Assembly (NCBI GenBank): GCA_021791195.1
Contig: JAJYXB010000007.1
Coordinates: forward strand, 124,001-188,000
Source: Actinomycetes bacterium
GTDB taxonomy: Bacteria > Actinomycetota > Thermoleophilia > BMS3ABIN01
DNA: 64,000 bases
Direction: 5' to 3'
Shown here: positions 16,850-24,931 of the stretch, one piece after another
How the letters are laid out: each line of letters begins with the position of its first letter
Position numbering within the stretch: the first letter of the stretch is position 1
Position numbers and translations under genes: made by a program
The notes under the pieces: model-generated
What the model was told of the DNA's origin: nothing
What the model saw: the letters and a program-made list of their open reading frames with translations, nothing else
Databases searched by the model: none

Positions 16850-18575
16850 GATCGCTGACTTCCTCTTTCAGATTACCAGCCTGATCCGCGAGACCGCCGC
16901 TCAGCGCCTGGCTGAGTGGGGCTGCGGCGAGCTCGCAGACGGTATCGAGCTTGAGCGGCCGGCAATCAGCAAACACGGCGACTACTCGACAAACATCGCC
17001 CTGGTGGCTGCCGGCAGGGCCAAACGGCCGCCGCGCGAACTGGCATCGCAGCTGGCAGATGATTTTTCGGCAGCCAGAACCCTCCAGCCGTTGCTGTCCC
17101 ACACCGAGATCGCCGGGCCGGGATTCATCAACTTTTTCCTCCGGCCGGCGGCGCTCGCAGGCGCGGTCCAGACCGGCATCACCCTGGGCGCGCGCTTCGG
17201 CTCCAGTCTCCCGGCGGCGCCGGAAAAGATCCTGCTGGAATTCGTCAGCGCCAACCCCACCGGTACGCTGCACGTCGGCCACGCGCGTTACGCCGCATAT
17301 GGTGACGCGCTCAGGCGCATCCTCGAGTTTGCCGGTCACGATGTCACATCAGAGTTTTATATCAATGATTATGGCACGCAGATGGAGATCTTCGGCCGCA
17401 CGCTGGCGGCGCGCTACGCCCAGGAGCTCGGCCTTGGCGGGAAAATCCCCGACGAAGGCTACCAGGGCGAATATCCCCGGCATGTGGCCAAGCTAATTGC
17501 GGAAGAGGCGGGCGACCGCTTTGCCGGCGAAATGACGCCGGAGCCCACACCGGCAGCGCTGTCATTCTTCAGGCAGAGAGGCTGCGAGCTGGTGCTCGGT
17601 GAGATGAGGGCCGAGCTGGAACGTTTCCGTGTCGGCTTCGACAGCTGGTTTTCCGAATCCCGGCTTTACAGCTCCGGCGAGGCGGAGGCCGCCATCGAGG
17701 AGCTGAAGCGTGCAGGAGAGGCGGTGGAGCGGGAAGGGGCGCTGTGGCTGCTGACGACCCGCTACGGCGACGACAAGGACCGCGTGCTCATCCGCGGCAG
17801 CGGCGAGCCGACCTATTTCGCCTCCGACATCGCCTACCACCGCGACAAGCTGGAGCGCGGCTACGACCGCCTGATCAACATCTGGGGCGCGGATCACCAT
17901 GGCTACGTGCCGCGGATGAAAGCCGCCTTCGAGGCGCTGGCGCACGATCCGGAGCGGCTCGAGATCATCATCGGCCAGCTGGTCAACCTGATCCAGATGG
18001 GGGAGCGCCGGCAGATGTCCAAACGCGCAGGGACGATGGTGACCCTCGCCGAGCTGGTGGACGGCATCGGTGTTGACGCCGCCCGCTTCTTTCTGGTGGA
18101 TCGCAGCCACGACACCACGCTCGATCTCGATATGGAGAAAGCAAAGCTGAAATCGGAGGAGAATCCCGTCTATTACGTGCAGTACGCTCATGCGCGCATC
18201 TGCAGCATCCTCAGAAAATCAGAGACCGGAGGAGAAGCCGGCGTGGAGACCGGGGGAGAGGAGGAACCGGCCGGCGCCACGCAGACCGCGGCCGGCGGAC
18301 CATTCAGCCTGCAGCCGCAGGAGCGCGAGCTCATCCTCAAACAGGCCGACTTTCCCGCCGTGGTGCGCGCCGCGGCGATTACACGCAGCCCGCAGCGGCT
18401 GACGACCTATGCCCGGGAGCTCGCGGCCGTCTTCCACGTCTTTTATCACAATTGCCCCGTACTGCGGGCAGACCCCGGCACCGCTGCATTCCGTCTGGAC
18501 CTCTGCCGGCTCACCCGGTACGTGATCGCGCGCAGCCTCGACCTGGTTGGTGTCGCGGCGCCTGAAAAAATGTGA
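16842..18575 (+). CDS. argS: Arginyl-tRNA synthetase
   Basis: Charges tRNA-Arg. The 577-residue product contains the N-terminal additional domain, the class I signature FVSANPTGTLHVGHAR (HVGH in place of HIGH), INDYGTQME, and RRQMSKRAG at the KMSKS position. It ends in the DALR anticodon-binding domain. The ATG at 16842 overlaps the channel gene; the upstream in-frame extension lies inside that gene and is rejected. An insertion of about 20 Gly/Glu-rich residues separates the catalytic core from the DALR domain. Confidence 0.95.
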   Translation: MPEIADFLFQITSLIRETAAQRLAEWGCGELADGIELERPAISKHGDYSTNIALVAAGRAKRPPRELASQLADDFSAARTLQPLLSHTEIAGPGFINFFLRPAALAGAVQTGITLGARFGSSLPAAPEKILLEFVSANPTGTLHVGHARYAAYGDALRRILEFAGHDVTSEFYINDYGTQMEIFGRTLAARYAQELGLGGKIPDEGYQGEYPRHVAKLIAEEAGDRFAGEMTPEPTPAALSFFRQRGCELVLGEMRAELERFRVGFDSWFSESRLYSSGEAEAAIEELKRAGEAVEREGALWLLTTRYGDDKDRVLIRGSGEPTYFASDIAYHRDKLERGYDRLINIWGADHHGYVPRMKAAFEALAHDPERLEIIIGQLVNLIQMGERRQMSKRAGTMVTLAELVDGIGVDAARFFLVDRSHDTTLDLDMEKAKLKSEENPVYYVQYAHARICSILRKSETGGEAGVETGGEEEPAGATQTAAGGPFSLQPQERELILKQADFPAVVRAAAITRSPQRLTTYARELAAVFHVFYHNCPVLRADPGTAAFRLDLCRLTRYVIARSLDLVGVAAPEKM

Positions 18576-18659
18576 TGGCGGCGGCGGGCGCGAATCGGCG
18601 CAGTTCCATGTTTTCCGCCGGCCTCGTTGACAATTCTCCCCGCTTTCAAAATCAAATTC

Positions 18660-19889
18660 ATGTTTAAATCCTTAAAACAGCTCCACTGGAGCATCTACAT
18701 CATCTCCCTGGCCAACGGCGTGATCATGACCGGCTTCATGATGGTGCTGCCGCTGCTTCCCGGCTACGCCAGCCAGCTGGGCTTCAGCGAATATGCCATC
18801 GGCGTGCTGATGGCCTCTTACTTTGTAGGCAGGGTCCTGTTCGAATTCCCCGTGGGCATCATCTCCGATTACATCGGCCGGCGCCTGGTGATGTGGGCGG
18901 CGCTGCTGGTATTCGCCGTGTCGACCGCCGCCTACGCGCTCACCACCACGGCGGCGCTGATGATTACTTTCCGGCTGGTGCAGGGATCGGCGTCCTCGGC
19001 GTTCGTCGTGGGCTCCCAGGCATACATCAACGACGTGACTCCACATGAACTCCGCGGGCTGGCCAACGGCGTCAACAGCAGCGCCATCAACGCCGGCGTG
19101 ATTGCGGGACCGCTGCTGGCCGGCTTCCTGTCACAGGCCTACTCGATCCGGACGCCGTTCTGGATCGGCAGCGCCCTGGCGGGGATGTGTTTCTTCCTCA
19201 GTCTTGCCATCCCCGGAGCCGAGGCTGGCCTGAGGGCGCAGCTCGGCGGGATCTCCATCAGGCTGGCTGGAATCAGGGAACTGCTGAGGCACGTCCTCTG
19301 TCTGCCGGCAGCCGCGCTTTCGGCCGTGCATTTCCTGCAATGGATGGGCGTGACCATCTTCCTGACGATCGCGCCCATCATCACCGCCGAAAGGCTCGGC
19401 TGGAGCCCGGAGCTGGTGGCCGCCGCCCTGGCTGCCAGTGGCGCCGTCTCGGCCCTCTCCAGCCCGCTGCTGGGCCAGATCTCCGACCGCAGCGGCCGCA
19501 TCCTGGGAATCGCCGCCGGCCTGCTGGTAATGGCCCTGGAGAGCCTGATTGTGTTGTTCCACCCTGGGACAGGTCTTACCATCGCCGCCTTCGCGATCGG
19601 CGGCCTGGGAGCGCCGGCTTATTTTAATTCTTTCCTGTCGCTGATTGGAGACGTCACTGCATCCGGCCAGCGCGGCGCCGTCACGGGCTTCATCGGTTCT
19701 TTTGGCGAATGGGGCAGCATCATCGGCAGCGGTTTGATTACACCTTTGCTCTGGCATAATATCAACAGCGGAGCTCCGCTGGTCGCGGACGTGGCGGTGT
19801 TTCTGGCGACGACGGCTTTCGTCTTCGCGGCCCGATCGGTGCTCATAAGGCAGCTGGGCGACACGCGCCCGGCTCAGGCGCGACCGTAG
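18660..19889 (+). CDS. Major facilitator superfamily transporter
   Basis: A 409-residue, 12-helix MFS permease. The loop between helices 2 and 3 carries the MFS motif-A pattern GIISDYIGRR, repeated in the second half as GQISDRSGRI. Substrate not predictable; the resemblance is to drug/sugar efflux members. The start MFKSLKQLHWS at 18660 places the first helix correctly. A TTGACA box (18627-18632) overlaps an in-frame TTG that could be mistaken for the start. fpg follows closely. Confidence 0.85.
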   Translation: MFKSLKQLHWSIYIISLANGVIMTGFMMVLPLLPGYASQLGFSEYAIGVLMASYFVGRVLFEFPVGIISDYIGRRLVMWAALLVFAVSTAAYALTTTAALMITFRLVQGSASSAFVVGSQAYINDVTPHELRGLANGVNSSAINAGVIAGPLLAGFLSQAYSIRTPFWIGSALAGMCFFLSLAIPGAEAGLRAQLGGISIRLAGIRELLRHVLCLPAAALSAVHFLQWMGVTIFLTIAPIITAERLGWSPELVAAALAASGAVSALSSPLLGQISDRSGRILGIAAGLLVMALESLIVLFHPGTGLTIAAFAIGGLGAPAYFNSFLSLIGDVTASGQRGAVTGFIGSFGEWGSIIGSGLITPLLWHNINSGAPLVADVAVFLATTAFVFAARSVLIRQLGDTRPAQARP

Positions 19890-19904
19890 CGGAAAGGAGT
19901 CATT

Positions 19905-20726
19905 CTGCCCGAGCTTCCCGAAGTGGAGACCATCATGCGGCAGCTGCAGCCGCTTTTGCCCGGCAAAGTGATCGGGCGCGTCGATGTGCTCGACCCGCGG
20001 ATAACTGCGCCTGTGACGCCAACCGCCTTTAGCCGCAGCCTGAAGGGCAAGCAGATCGAGGCGGTGACGCGGCGGGGCAAATACCTCAGGCTGGAACTGG
20101 CCGGTGGCGAGGTACTTGTCATCCACCTGCGCATGACCGGTGTGCTTTCATTCGAAGCCGCGGGCAAGCATGCTGCCCGCCCGCATCTGCGCCTGGTGAT
20201 CGAATTTGCCGGCGGCGGCGCGCTGTTGTTCCAGGACCAGCGGCGTTTCGGCACCGCGACATTGCTCGATCCGGTCCGGGCGCAAACCTATTTCAGCCGC
20301 CTGGGGCCGGAGCCGCTGGAGCGCTCATTCAACGCCGCCCGCCTGCGGGAGCTGCTGACCGGCCGCCGGCGCCCGGTCAAATCCCTGCTGCTGGACCAGC
20401 ATGTCGTTGCCGGCATCGGCAACATCTACGCTGATGAGGCGCTCTACCGCGCCGGTATCCGTCCCACCCGCGAGGCCGGCGATATCAGCGCCGGCGAAGC
20501 CGCACGCTTGAGCGCCGCGATCAAGTCAACACTGCGCGACGCAATCGCGCTTCAGGGCAGCTCGATCGACACGTACCGTGATTCCCGCGGCCGCCGCGGC
20601 CGCTTCCAGGAGACCTTCCGCGTCCACCGCCGCGCCGGCGAGCCTTGCCCTGGGTGCGCCGGAGAGATCGTAAAAATAAAGCTGGGGGGGAGGGGGACTT
20701 ACTACTGCCCCCGGTGCCAAAAATGA
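19905..20726 (+). CDS. mutM: Formamidopyrimidine-DNA glycosylase, apparently starting at CTG
   Basis: Removes oxidised purines such as 8-oxoguanine and cuts the strand. Fpg requires an N-terminal Pro2-Glu3. The in-frame codons from 19905 read CTG-CCC-GAG-CTT-CCC-GAA-GTG, giving the invariant MPELPEVET, with AAGGAG at 19894-19899 five bases before CTG. The first conventional start (GTG, 19923) would delete the catalytic proline, so CTG initiation is inferred. The protein (273 residues) also has the conserved RRGKYL lysine, GIGNIYADEALY, and a C-terminal zinc finger C-x2-C...C-x2-C with the DNA-contacting arginine. Confidence 0.92.
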   Translation: MPELPEVETIMRQLQPLLPGKVIGRVDVLDPRITAPVTPTAFSRSLKGKQIEAVTRRGKYLRLELAGGEVLVIHLRMTGVLSFEAAGKHAARPHLRLVIEFAGGGALLFQDQRRFGTATLLDPVRAQTYFSRLGPEPLERSFNAARLRELLTGRRRPVKSLLLDQHVVAGIGNIYADEALYRAGIRPTREAGDISAGEAARLSAAIKSTLRDAIALQGSSIDTYRDSRGRRGRFQETFRVHRRAGEPCPGCAGEIVKIKLGGRGTYYCPRCQK

Positions 20727-20742
20727 AGAAGGCCTGCAGGGA

Positions 20743-21765
20743 TTAAAAGACTACCTGTGGCTGGAGGCTGAAATCGCGGTAGCGCGCAACGGCGCCGCCC
20801 CCGATCGCCTTTGCCAGGTAGAGCGCCCGGTCGGCTTTGGCCCTCAGGGCACCAACGTCAGCACCATCGGCGGGGCAGCAGACCACGCCGATCGACACGC
20901 CGGTCATCTCGCGGCCACCGGTCCTCAGGTTCAACGCCTGTACGCGGTGCCTGATGCGGGTAGCCAGGCGCTCGGCATCCCCGGTCACCGTGCCCGGCAG
21001 CACCAGGAAAAACTCGTCGCCGCCGTAGCGCACCGCAATGTCGGTTTCCCGCTTCTCCTCACAGATCACCCCTGCCAGATGCCTGAGGGCGCGGTCGCCC
21101 TCCTGATGGCCGCAGGCGTCATTGAGCTGTTTGAGCCGGTCGAGGTCCATCATCAGCAGCGAGAAGGGAATGCGGTAGCGCTTGTAAAGCTCCAGGTTGC
21201 GATGCAGCTGCTGGCGGAAGTAGCGCACATTATAGAGCCCGGTGAGTGGATCGGTGTTGGCCTGATATTGCAACGCCACGGAGTGCTGCTCGATGAATGC
21301 CTCGATTCCGGCGCTCAGCAGCTGATAAAAACCCTCGTCCAGCCGCTGCGCCATTTCCAGCACGGCAATGTCGCTGGCGCGCAGCTCCGCCGCGACAGCA
21401 GCGACGATCTGCCGCTTCAGCGCCGAATAGTCGTCGATGATGTTCGCAACCGAGGGGTCTTCCCGGCGCAATGTGGCCATCTTCGCCGCCAGCGTGCCGG
21501 ACTCGAAGCTGGCGGAAAAATCGGCGGAGGGATCGGTGAGGGACTTGGCGATCTGCGCGATCAGCCCGGGGAGGCAGCTGGCGAACTCCTGTGTGGGGAA
21601 GGACTCCAGTGATGCGAGGCCGAGGCTGTCGATCACCGATTTAAACCACTCCCTGACTACCTGCGTCTGGCGCCGCCTGAGAGATTCGCTTGCCTTGAAG
21701 GCCACGATGGCGCTGCCGTTGGCAGTCACGCCGCCGCCATGCCCATTTATCGGGTTTCGGGCCAT
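20743..21765 (-). CDS. Soluble diguanylate cyclase (GGDEF) with N-terminal helical sensor
   Basis: A 340-residue cytoplasmic protein. The N-terminal 165 residues are helical and resemble globin-like or RsbR-type sensor domains, but are not clearly assigned. The C-terminal GGDEF domain begins at DPLTGLYNVRYF and contains the active RYGGDEF. An RxxD I-site (RETD) lies five residues before GGDEF, so feedback control is likely. No membrane segments. It ends next to fpg (convergent) and is followed upstream on the same strand by a hypothetical protein and the c-di-GMP riboswitch-controlled gene, which makes this a local c-di-GMP locus. Confidence 0.92.
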   Translation of the reverse strand: MARNPINGHGGGVTANGSAIVAFKASESLRRRQTQVVREWFKSVIDSLGLASLESFPTQEFASCLPGLIAQIAKSLTDPSADFSASFESGTLAAKMATLRREDPSVANIIDDYSALKRQIVAAVAAELRASDIAVLEMAQRLDEGFYQLLSAGIEAFIEQHSVALQYQANTDPLTGLYNVRYFRQQLHRNLELYKRYRIPFSLLMMDLDRLKQLNDACGHQEGDRALRHLAGVICEEKRETDIAVRYGGDEFFLVLPGTVTGDAERLATRIRHRVQALNLRTGGREMTGVSIGVVCCPADGADVGALRAKADRALYLAKAIGGGAVARYRDFSLQPQVVF

Positions 21766-21794
21766 ATGACTTTCAGGTCTGATGAATTCAAATC

Positions 21795-22400
21795 CTAAAG
21801 AGTCCTTTTAAACAGAGCCGCCATACCCTCGTGCATGCTGCCGTGGCCGCCGTTTCCACCCGGATTTTCGCCGGCTGTATCGCCAGCGGCCGGCGGACGC
21901 AGAGCAGGCTCCATCGCCGCAGCCGGCTGACGGCGCAGCTCGCCGGCGATCGCATCGAGCCTTACCCTGGCTTCGCGCCTGAGGCTGAGGGCAATATCCA
22001 TGATCGACTCCACAGTCTGCAGCGTCTCCAGCCTCGCTCTTAATATATTTTTTTCCAGCCGGGCATAGTCTCCTGCCAACTGCTCGGTCATTTCCAGCAT
22101 GCGCCCGGCCATCCCCGCCAGGGAAGCATCCACCAGCTCCGCAAACTGCGACAACTCCTGCTGCGCATCCGGTGCGGTGGACAGGAGGCTGGTATCCGCT
22201 GCCCCGGATTCATGGCCACGGCGCGTTTGCGGAGGGATGGATGGGGGGAGGGCTTCCCTCCGCTCCCAATGTTCACGATCTGCTCCTGATGAAAATTCAG
22301 CGCGGTCGCTGTGCTCCGGGAAAGAACCTGCACGCAACCGGGGTTCGGACTGGTACCTGAGTTCGGCGATGCGACGATCGACCAATTCCTGTAGATCCAT
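21795..22400 (-). CDS. Hypothetical protein with coiled-coil segment
   Basis: I do not recognise this 201-residue protein. It starts MDLQELVDRRIAELRYQ after AGGAGG, so an upstream in-frame extension is rejected. A low-complexity polar region (about 25-75) is followed by a long amphipathic helix or coiled coil (about 80-165) and a Gly/Pro-rich tail. No membrane segment or catalytic motif is seen. It sits 29 bases upstream of the soluble GGDEF gene on the same strand and is probably co-transcribed with it, so a partner or localisation role for that cyclase is possible but unproven. Confidence 0.6.
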   Translation of the reverse strand: MDLQELVDRRIAELRYQSEPRLRAGSFPEHSDRAEFSSGADREHWERREALPPSIPPQTRRGHESGAADTSLLSTAPDAQQELSQFAELVDASLAGMAGRMLEMTEQLAGDYARLEKNILRARLETLQTVESIMDIALSLRREARVRLDAIAGELRRQPAAAMEPALRPPAAGDTAGENPGGNGGHGSMHEGMAALFKRTL

Positions 22401-22575
22401 GGGCCTCCTGTCATGAGGTAGCGGCTTGACTGCTTTCCTGGACCCAAAACGCAGCAAAGCCCAGGTGCTAGCCTGATTGCCATTACGTATGCGCAGGGTC
22501 TTGCGAGGAGCGGCCTGCCAGGGGTTGCTGCCGGGGCCGCATGATCTTTTTCTACATGGTCGCGTTGGTTTCCTT

Positions 22576-22644
22576 CAAAAAGACTACGGCGGCCTTGCGT
22601 CCCATCCCGACTTGCCGGGATTCGGACAGGAACGCAACGCCGCC
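22576..22644 (-). terminator. Long hairpin with T-tract downstream of the riboswitch-controlled gene
   Basis: On the minus strand GGCGGC (22644-22639) pairs with GCCGCC (22593-22588), extended inward by TTGCG/CGCAA and ATCCCG/CGGGAT. TCTTTTT follows four bases after the stem. It would end the transcript of the secreted-protein gene. The loop side contains GGGACGCAA, which resembles but is not a second c-di-GMP riboswitch. Confidence 0.5.
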
Positions 22645-22674
22645 GCGGTCAAACTCTATCCCCGGAACGATGAA

Positions 22675-23076
22675 TCAGAGCACCGTTACGGTGATGACGA
22701 CCTCACTGTAAGCAGGGACTGAACCGGCATCACGGACGGCACCGCCGGCTGCTGCAATGGCTTGCCCCGCCGGGAGTCCGACTTCACCGCCGCCTGCGCC
22801 CTCATGGCCAAGCAGCTGATTGCCCTCCGGTGTCGGCGATGCCGTCCGTGTTATTAGCTGAGTGATGATTTGCGCCCCCGGAGTCCCGCCCTGGTTGCTG
22901 AGGGCGTCCTTGCCGAAATTCACGCGGAGGGCGTCCCTGACGGTGACACCGACCCTGGTGGTGCTGGCCGCGGATTCGGCCAGAACTGCGGAGGGAATAA
23001 AACAAGCGCAAGCAAAAGCGGCTAAAAACAGTGCCGTGACGCTCTTCACACGCTTTTTTTTTGCTGTTTTGTCCAT
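22675..23076 (-). CDS. Small secreted protein controlled by a c-di-GMP riboswitch
   Basis: A 133-residue protein of unknown family. It has a basic N-terminus and signal peptide (about residues 1-33, cleavage near VLAES) and a mature part of about 100 residues that is Gly/Ala/Thr-rich and cysteine-free, ending in a beta-like SEVVITVTVL. ATG at 23076 (MDKTAKKKR) follows GCAGGAAC and is preferred over the one at 23100. A class I c-di-GMP aptamer and a terminator lie directly upstream. A surface or extracellular role switched by c-di-GMP is therefore likely; the molecular function is unknown. Confidence 0.7.
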   Translation of the reverse strand: MDKTAKKKRVKSVTALFLAAFACACFIPSAVLAESAASTTRVGVTVRDALRVNFGKDALSNQGGTPGAQIITQLITRTASPTPEGNQLLGHEGAGGGEVGLPAGQAIAAAGGAVRDAGSVPAYSEVVITVTVL

Positions 23077-23100
23077 TGTTCCTGCCAGTCCAATGGACAA
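23069..23100 (-). repeat. 10-bp perfect inverted repeat spanning the start of the secreted-protein gene
   Basis: TTGTCCATTG and CAATGGACAA (23069-23078 and 23091-23100) are perfect complements around 12 bases. In the mRNA the start codon would sit in the stem and the ribosome-binding site GGCAGGAA in the loop, so translation could be controlled in addition to the upstream riboswitch. Confidence 0.5.
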
Positions 23101-23146
23101 ACCGCGTCGCCGCTTCGCTTGCGCTTGGCTACCCGGCGAAGGCGCT

Positions 23147-23186
23147 AAAAAAGCTCAGCTACCCCGCCAGTCGGAGCAGATGAGCT
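23147..23186 (-). terminator. Intrinsic terminator forming the riboswitch expression platform
   Basis: Minus strand: AGCTCA (23186-23181) pairs with TGAGCT (23157-23152), extended inward by CTGCTCC with GGGGTAG, loop of seven, then six T residues. It lies between the c-di-GMP aptamer and the coding start. The GCTGCT just after the aptamer could pair with AGCAGC in the 5' arm to form an antiterminator. Confidence 0.8.
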
Positions 23187-23240
23187 GCTTGCGCAGAACA
23201 TGTCTCGGCGCTCGAATTGAAGAGCAGCCTATCAAGCTTC

Positions 23241-23306
23241 GGCGGCCGGGCTGTCTCCCTCAGGGAGACCCCTAGCTTTGCGCCCCCACCTCGCGATGGG
23301 TTTGCC
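23241..23306 (-). promoter_or_regulatory. Class I c-di-GMP (GEMM-I) riboswitch aptamer
   Basis: Read on the minus strand from 23306, the RNA contains GGCAAACC, then hairpin CCCATC-GCGA-GGTGGG with a GNRA tetraloop, then GGCGCAAAGCTA (consensus GACGCAAAGCyA), then hairpin GTCTCCC-TGA-GGGAGAC, then AGCCCGGCCGCC (consensus AGCCrGGuuRCC). This order and the two paired elements match the c-di-GMP-I family. The ligand-contacting position equivalent to G20 is G, which favours c-di-GMP over cGAMP. A terminator downstream provides the switch. It controls the small secreted protein gene at 22675-23076. Confidence 0.88.
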
Positions 23307-23379
23307 TTTTCGTTCTTACATCCTCAATATCGGTCCCGCTTTGACACAGCTTAAATAATTTCCTTTTTTCCCGAGCTAA

Positions 23380-24831
23380 ATGAGCGTTATAATGGAGGCT
23401 ATCAAAAGTGCCTTTCGCGCGGTTTGGGACCACCTGAAAATGAGCAGAGCAACGACGATACAGCACAAAAGCGGCGGCAAGACTACCGCCAGGCGAAAGA
23501 CGATCATGATTGCCGGCGCGGCGGTGGTAGCGCTGCTGGTCCTTTCCTACATATCCATGGCATCGGTCTTTCCCGCAGGGATCAAGGTAAGTCCGGCCGA
23601 CGGGAGCCAGGACGTTTCCCTCGACCAGCAGATCTCGGTTTCCACCAGCTGGATGCGCGGGCACATCAATAGCGTCAGCGTTAAACAGTCTTCACTCAAT
23701 CCCTCCGGAGCTTCCGTCGGCGACAAGACCATCAACGGACACCTGGGCGGCGGCATATTCGTCACGGACAACGGGCCCCTCAAGCTGGAGCAGGATTCAA
23801 AATATGCCGTGACCGTCGACGCCGATCTGACTGAATTCTCGCTGACCGGCCCGCATCACCGCGAGGTGACGCAGACCTTTACTTTTCAAACGATCACCAC
23901 CCCGGCGCCGATTTTTTCCCAGGACACGCAGATAGTGCCGATGGGGCAGCCGATCACCGTGGACTTCAACACGCCCATCCAGTCCTTCAATTATCAGCTG
24001 AGCCCGAACGTGCAGTCTTCGTCCAGCATCGACAGCTCCAATCCCACCAGGGCCTATATCACGCTGGCCAATTACCAGCAGGGGCAGAAGTTCGACCTGA
24101 CGATCACCGCGGCCACCGGAAAAGACGGCGTGCAGATGAGCCAGCCATACACGCAGAAGATTTCTACAACCGAGCCGCTCAAGGTCAAGTTCGTCCCGGG
24201 AGACGGTGAGGCCGGCGCCAGCGTCTACGAGGAGCCAACGCTGACCTTCACGGAGAACATCAAGAATCAGGGGGACGCCGACAAGCTGCTCTCGATCGAT
24301 CCCGCGACGCCGGGTTCATGGGACTGGGCCGCGCCCAACAAGGTGGCGTTCAAGCCCGCCCGGAACTGGAGCAACGGCGAGAAAGTGACGATCCACCTGA
24401 AGGGCGGTCAGGACGCCTTCCGCGGCGATAGCGGCAGCTTCCTGCGCGAGGACGTCAGCAGCACCTTCACGGTCATCCCGGAAAAAGTAATCGAGGTAAA
24501 CCTATCACAGCAGCGCGTATACGCTTATGACAACAACCATCTGGTCAGAACCCTGATCTGTTCCAGCGGCTCGCAGGCGACGCCCAGTCTCACAGGCACG
24601 TACGCCGTTTACGCCAAATCACCGGCGGTCGACATGAGCGGCCCCGGTTATCACGCTCCACACGTCCCCTGGGTGCTCATGTTCAACGGGGACTACACCA
24701 TCCACGGCAATTACTGGGCGACCAGGTTCGGCGTGCCCACCAGCCATGGATGCGTCGGCCTGCCGGTACCCGACGCCCAGTGGCTCTACAGCTGGACGCC
24801 GCTGGGCACCATCATCAAGATCCACTACTGA
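23380..24831 (+). CDS. Membrane-anchored L,D-transpeptidase (YkuD) with Ig-like domains
   Basis: A 483-residue cell-wall cross-linking enzyme: cytoplasmic N-terminus, one membrane anchor (about 42-65), three Ig-like/Big_5-type domains (about 68-360) and a C-terminal YkuD domain (about 370-483) with HGNYW and the catalytic cysteine in SHGCVGLP. L,D-transpeptidases join stem peptides in 3-3 links. The usual SHGCxR arginine is a glycine here, unusual for the family. It is divergent from the riboswitch-controlled gene. The 5' ATG at 23380 is taken as start; later in-frame ATGs (for example MSRATTIQ) would still keep the anchor. Confidence 0.88.
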   Translation: MSVIMEAIKSAFRAVWDHLKMSRATTIQHKSGGKTTARRKTIMIAGAAVVALLVLSYISMASVFPAGIKVSPADGSQDVSLDQQISVSTSWMRGHINSVSVKQSSLNPSGASVGDKTINGHLGGGIFVTDNGPLKLEQDSKYAVTVDADLTEFSLTGPHHREVTQTFTFQTITTPAPIFSQDTQIVPMGQPITVDFNTPIQSFNYQLSPNVQSSSSIDSSNPTRAYITLANYQQGQKFDLTITAATGKDGVQMSQPYTQKISTTEPLKVKFVPGDGEAGASVYEEPTLTFTENIKNQGDADKLLSIDPATPGSWDWAAPNKVAFKPARNWSNGEKVTIHLKGGQDAFRGDSGSFLREDVSSTFTVIPEKVIEVNLSQQRVYAYDNNHLVRTLICSSGSQATPSLTGTYAVYAKSPAVDMSGPGYHAPHVPWVLMFNGDYTIHGNYWATRFGVPTSHGCVGLPVPDAQWLYSWTPLGTIIKIHY

Positions 24832-24867
24832 CGCCGGGACGGCCCCATCCGGCCGGCCCACGGCACC

Positions 24868-24896
24868 ACAAAAAACGGGAAGCAATCGCTTCCCGT
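24868..24896 (-). terminator. Intrinsic terminator of trxA
   Basis: ACGGGAAGC (24875-24883) and GCTTCCCGT (24888-24896) form a 9-bp stem with a four-base loop. The A-run on the left gives the T-tract for leftward transcription. A T-run at 24905-24911 may help stop the converging L,D-transpeptidase transcript. Confidence 0.8.
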
Positions 24897-24931
24897 GAAA
24901 AATCATTTTTTTCTGTTTGGCCGTCGACGTG

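Noticed and set aside
18627-18659. Leaderless promoter for the MFS gene
   Set aside because: TTGACA is present, but no -10 box is found at a 16-18 base spacing.
22560-22650. Possible second c-di-GMP riboswitch (GGGACGCAAGGCC on the minus strand)
   Set aside because: The GGCAAACC and AGCCrGG parts are missing. The sequence is better explained as the 3' arm of a long terminator hairpin.
22477-22722. 81-codon plus-strand frame opposite the riboswitch gene's 3' region
   Set aside because: Overlaps terminator structures and the end of the minus gene; composition not gene-like.
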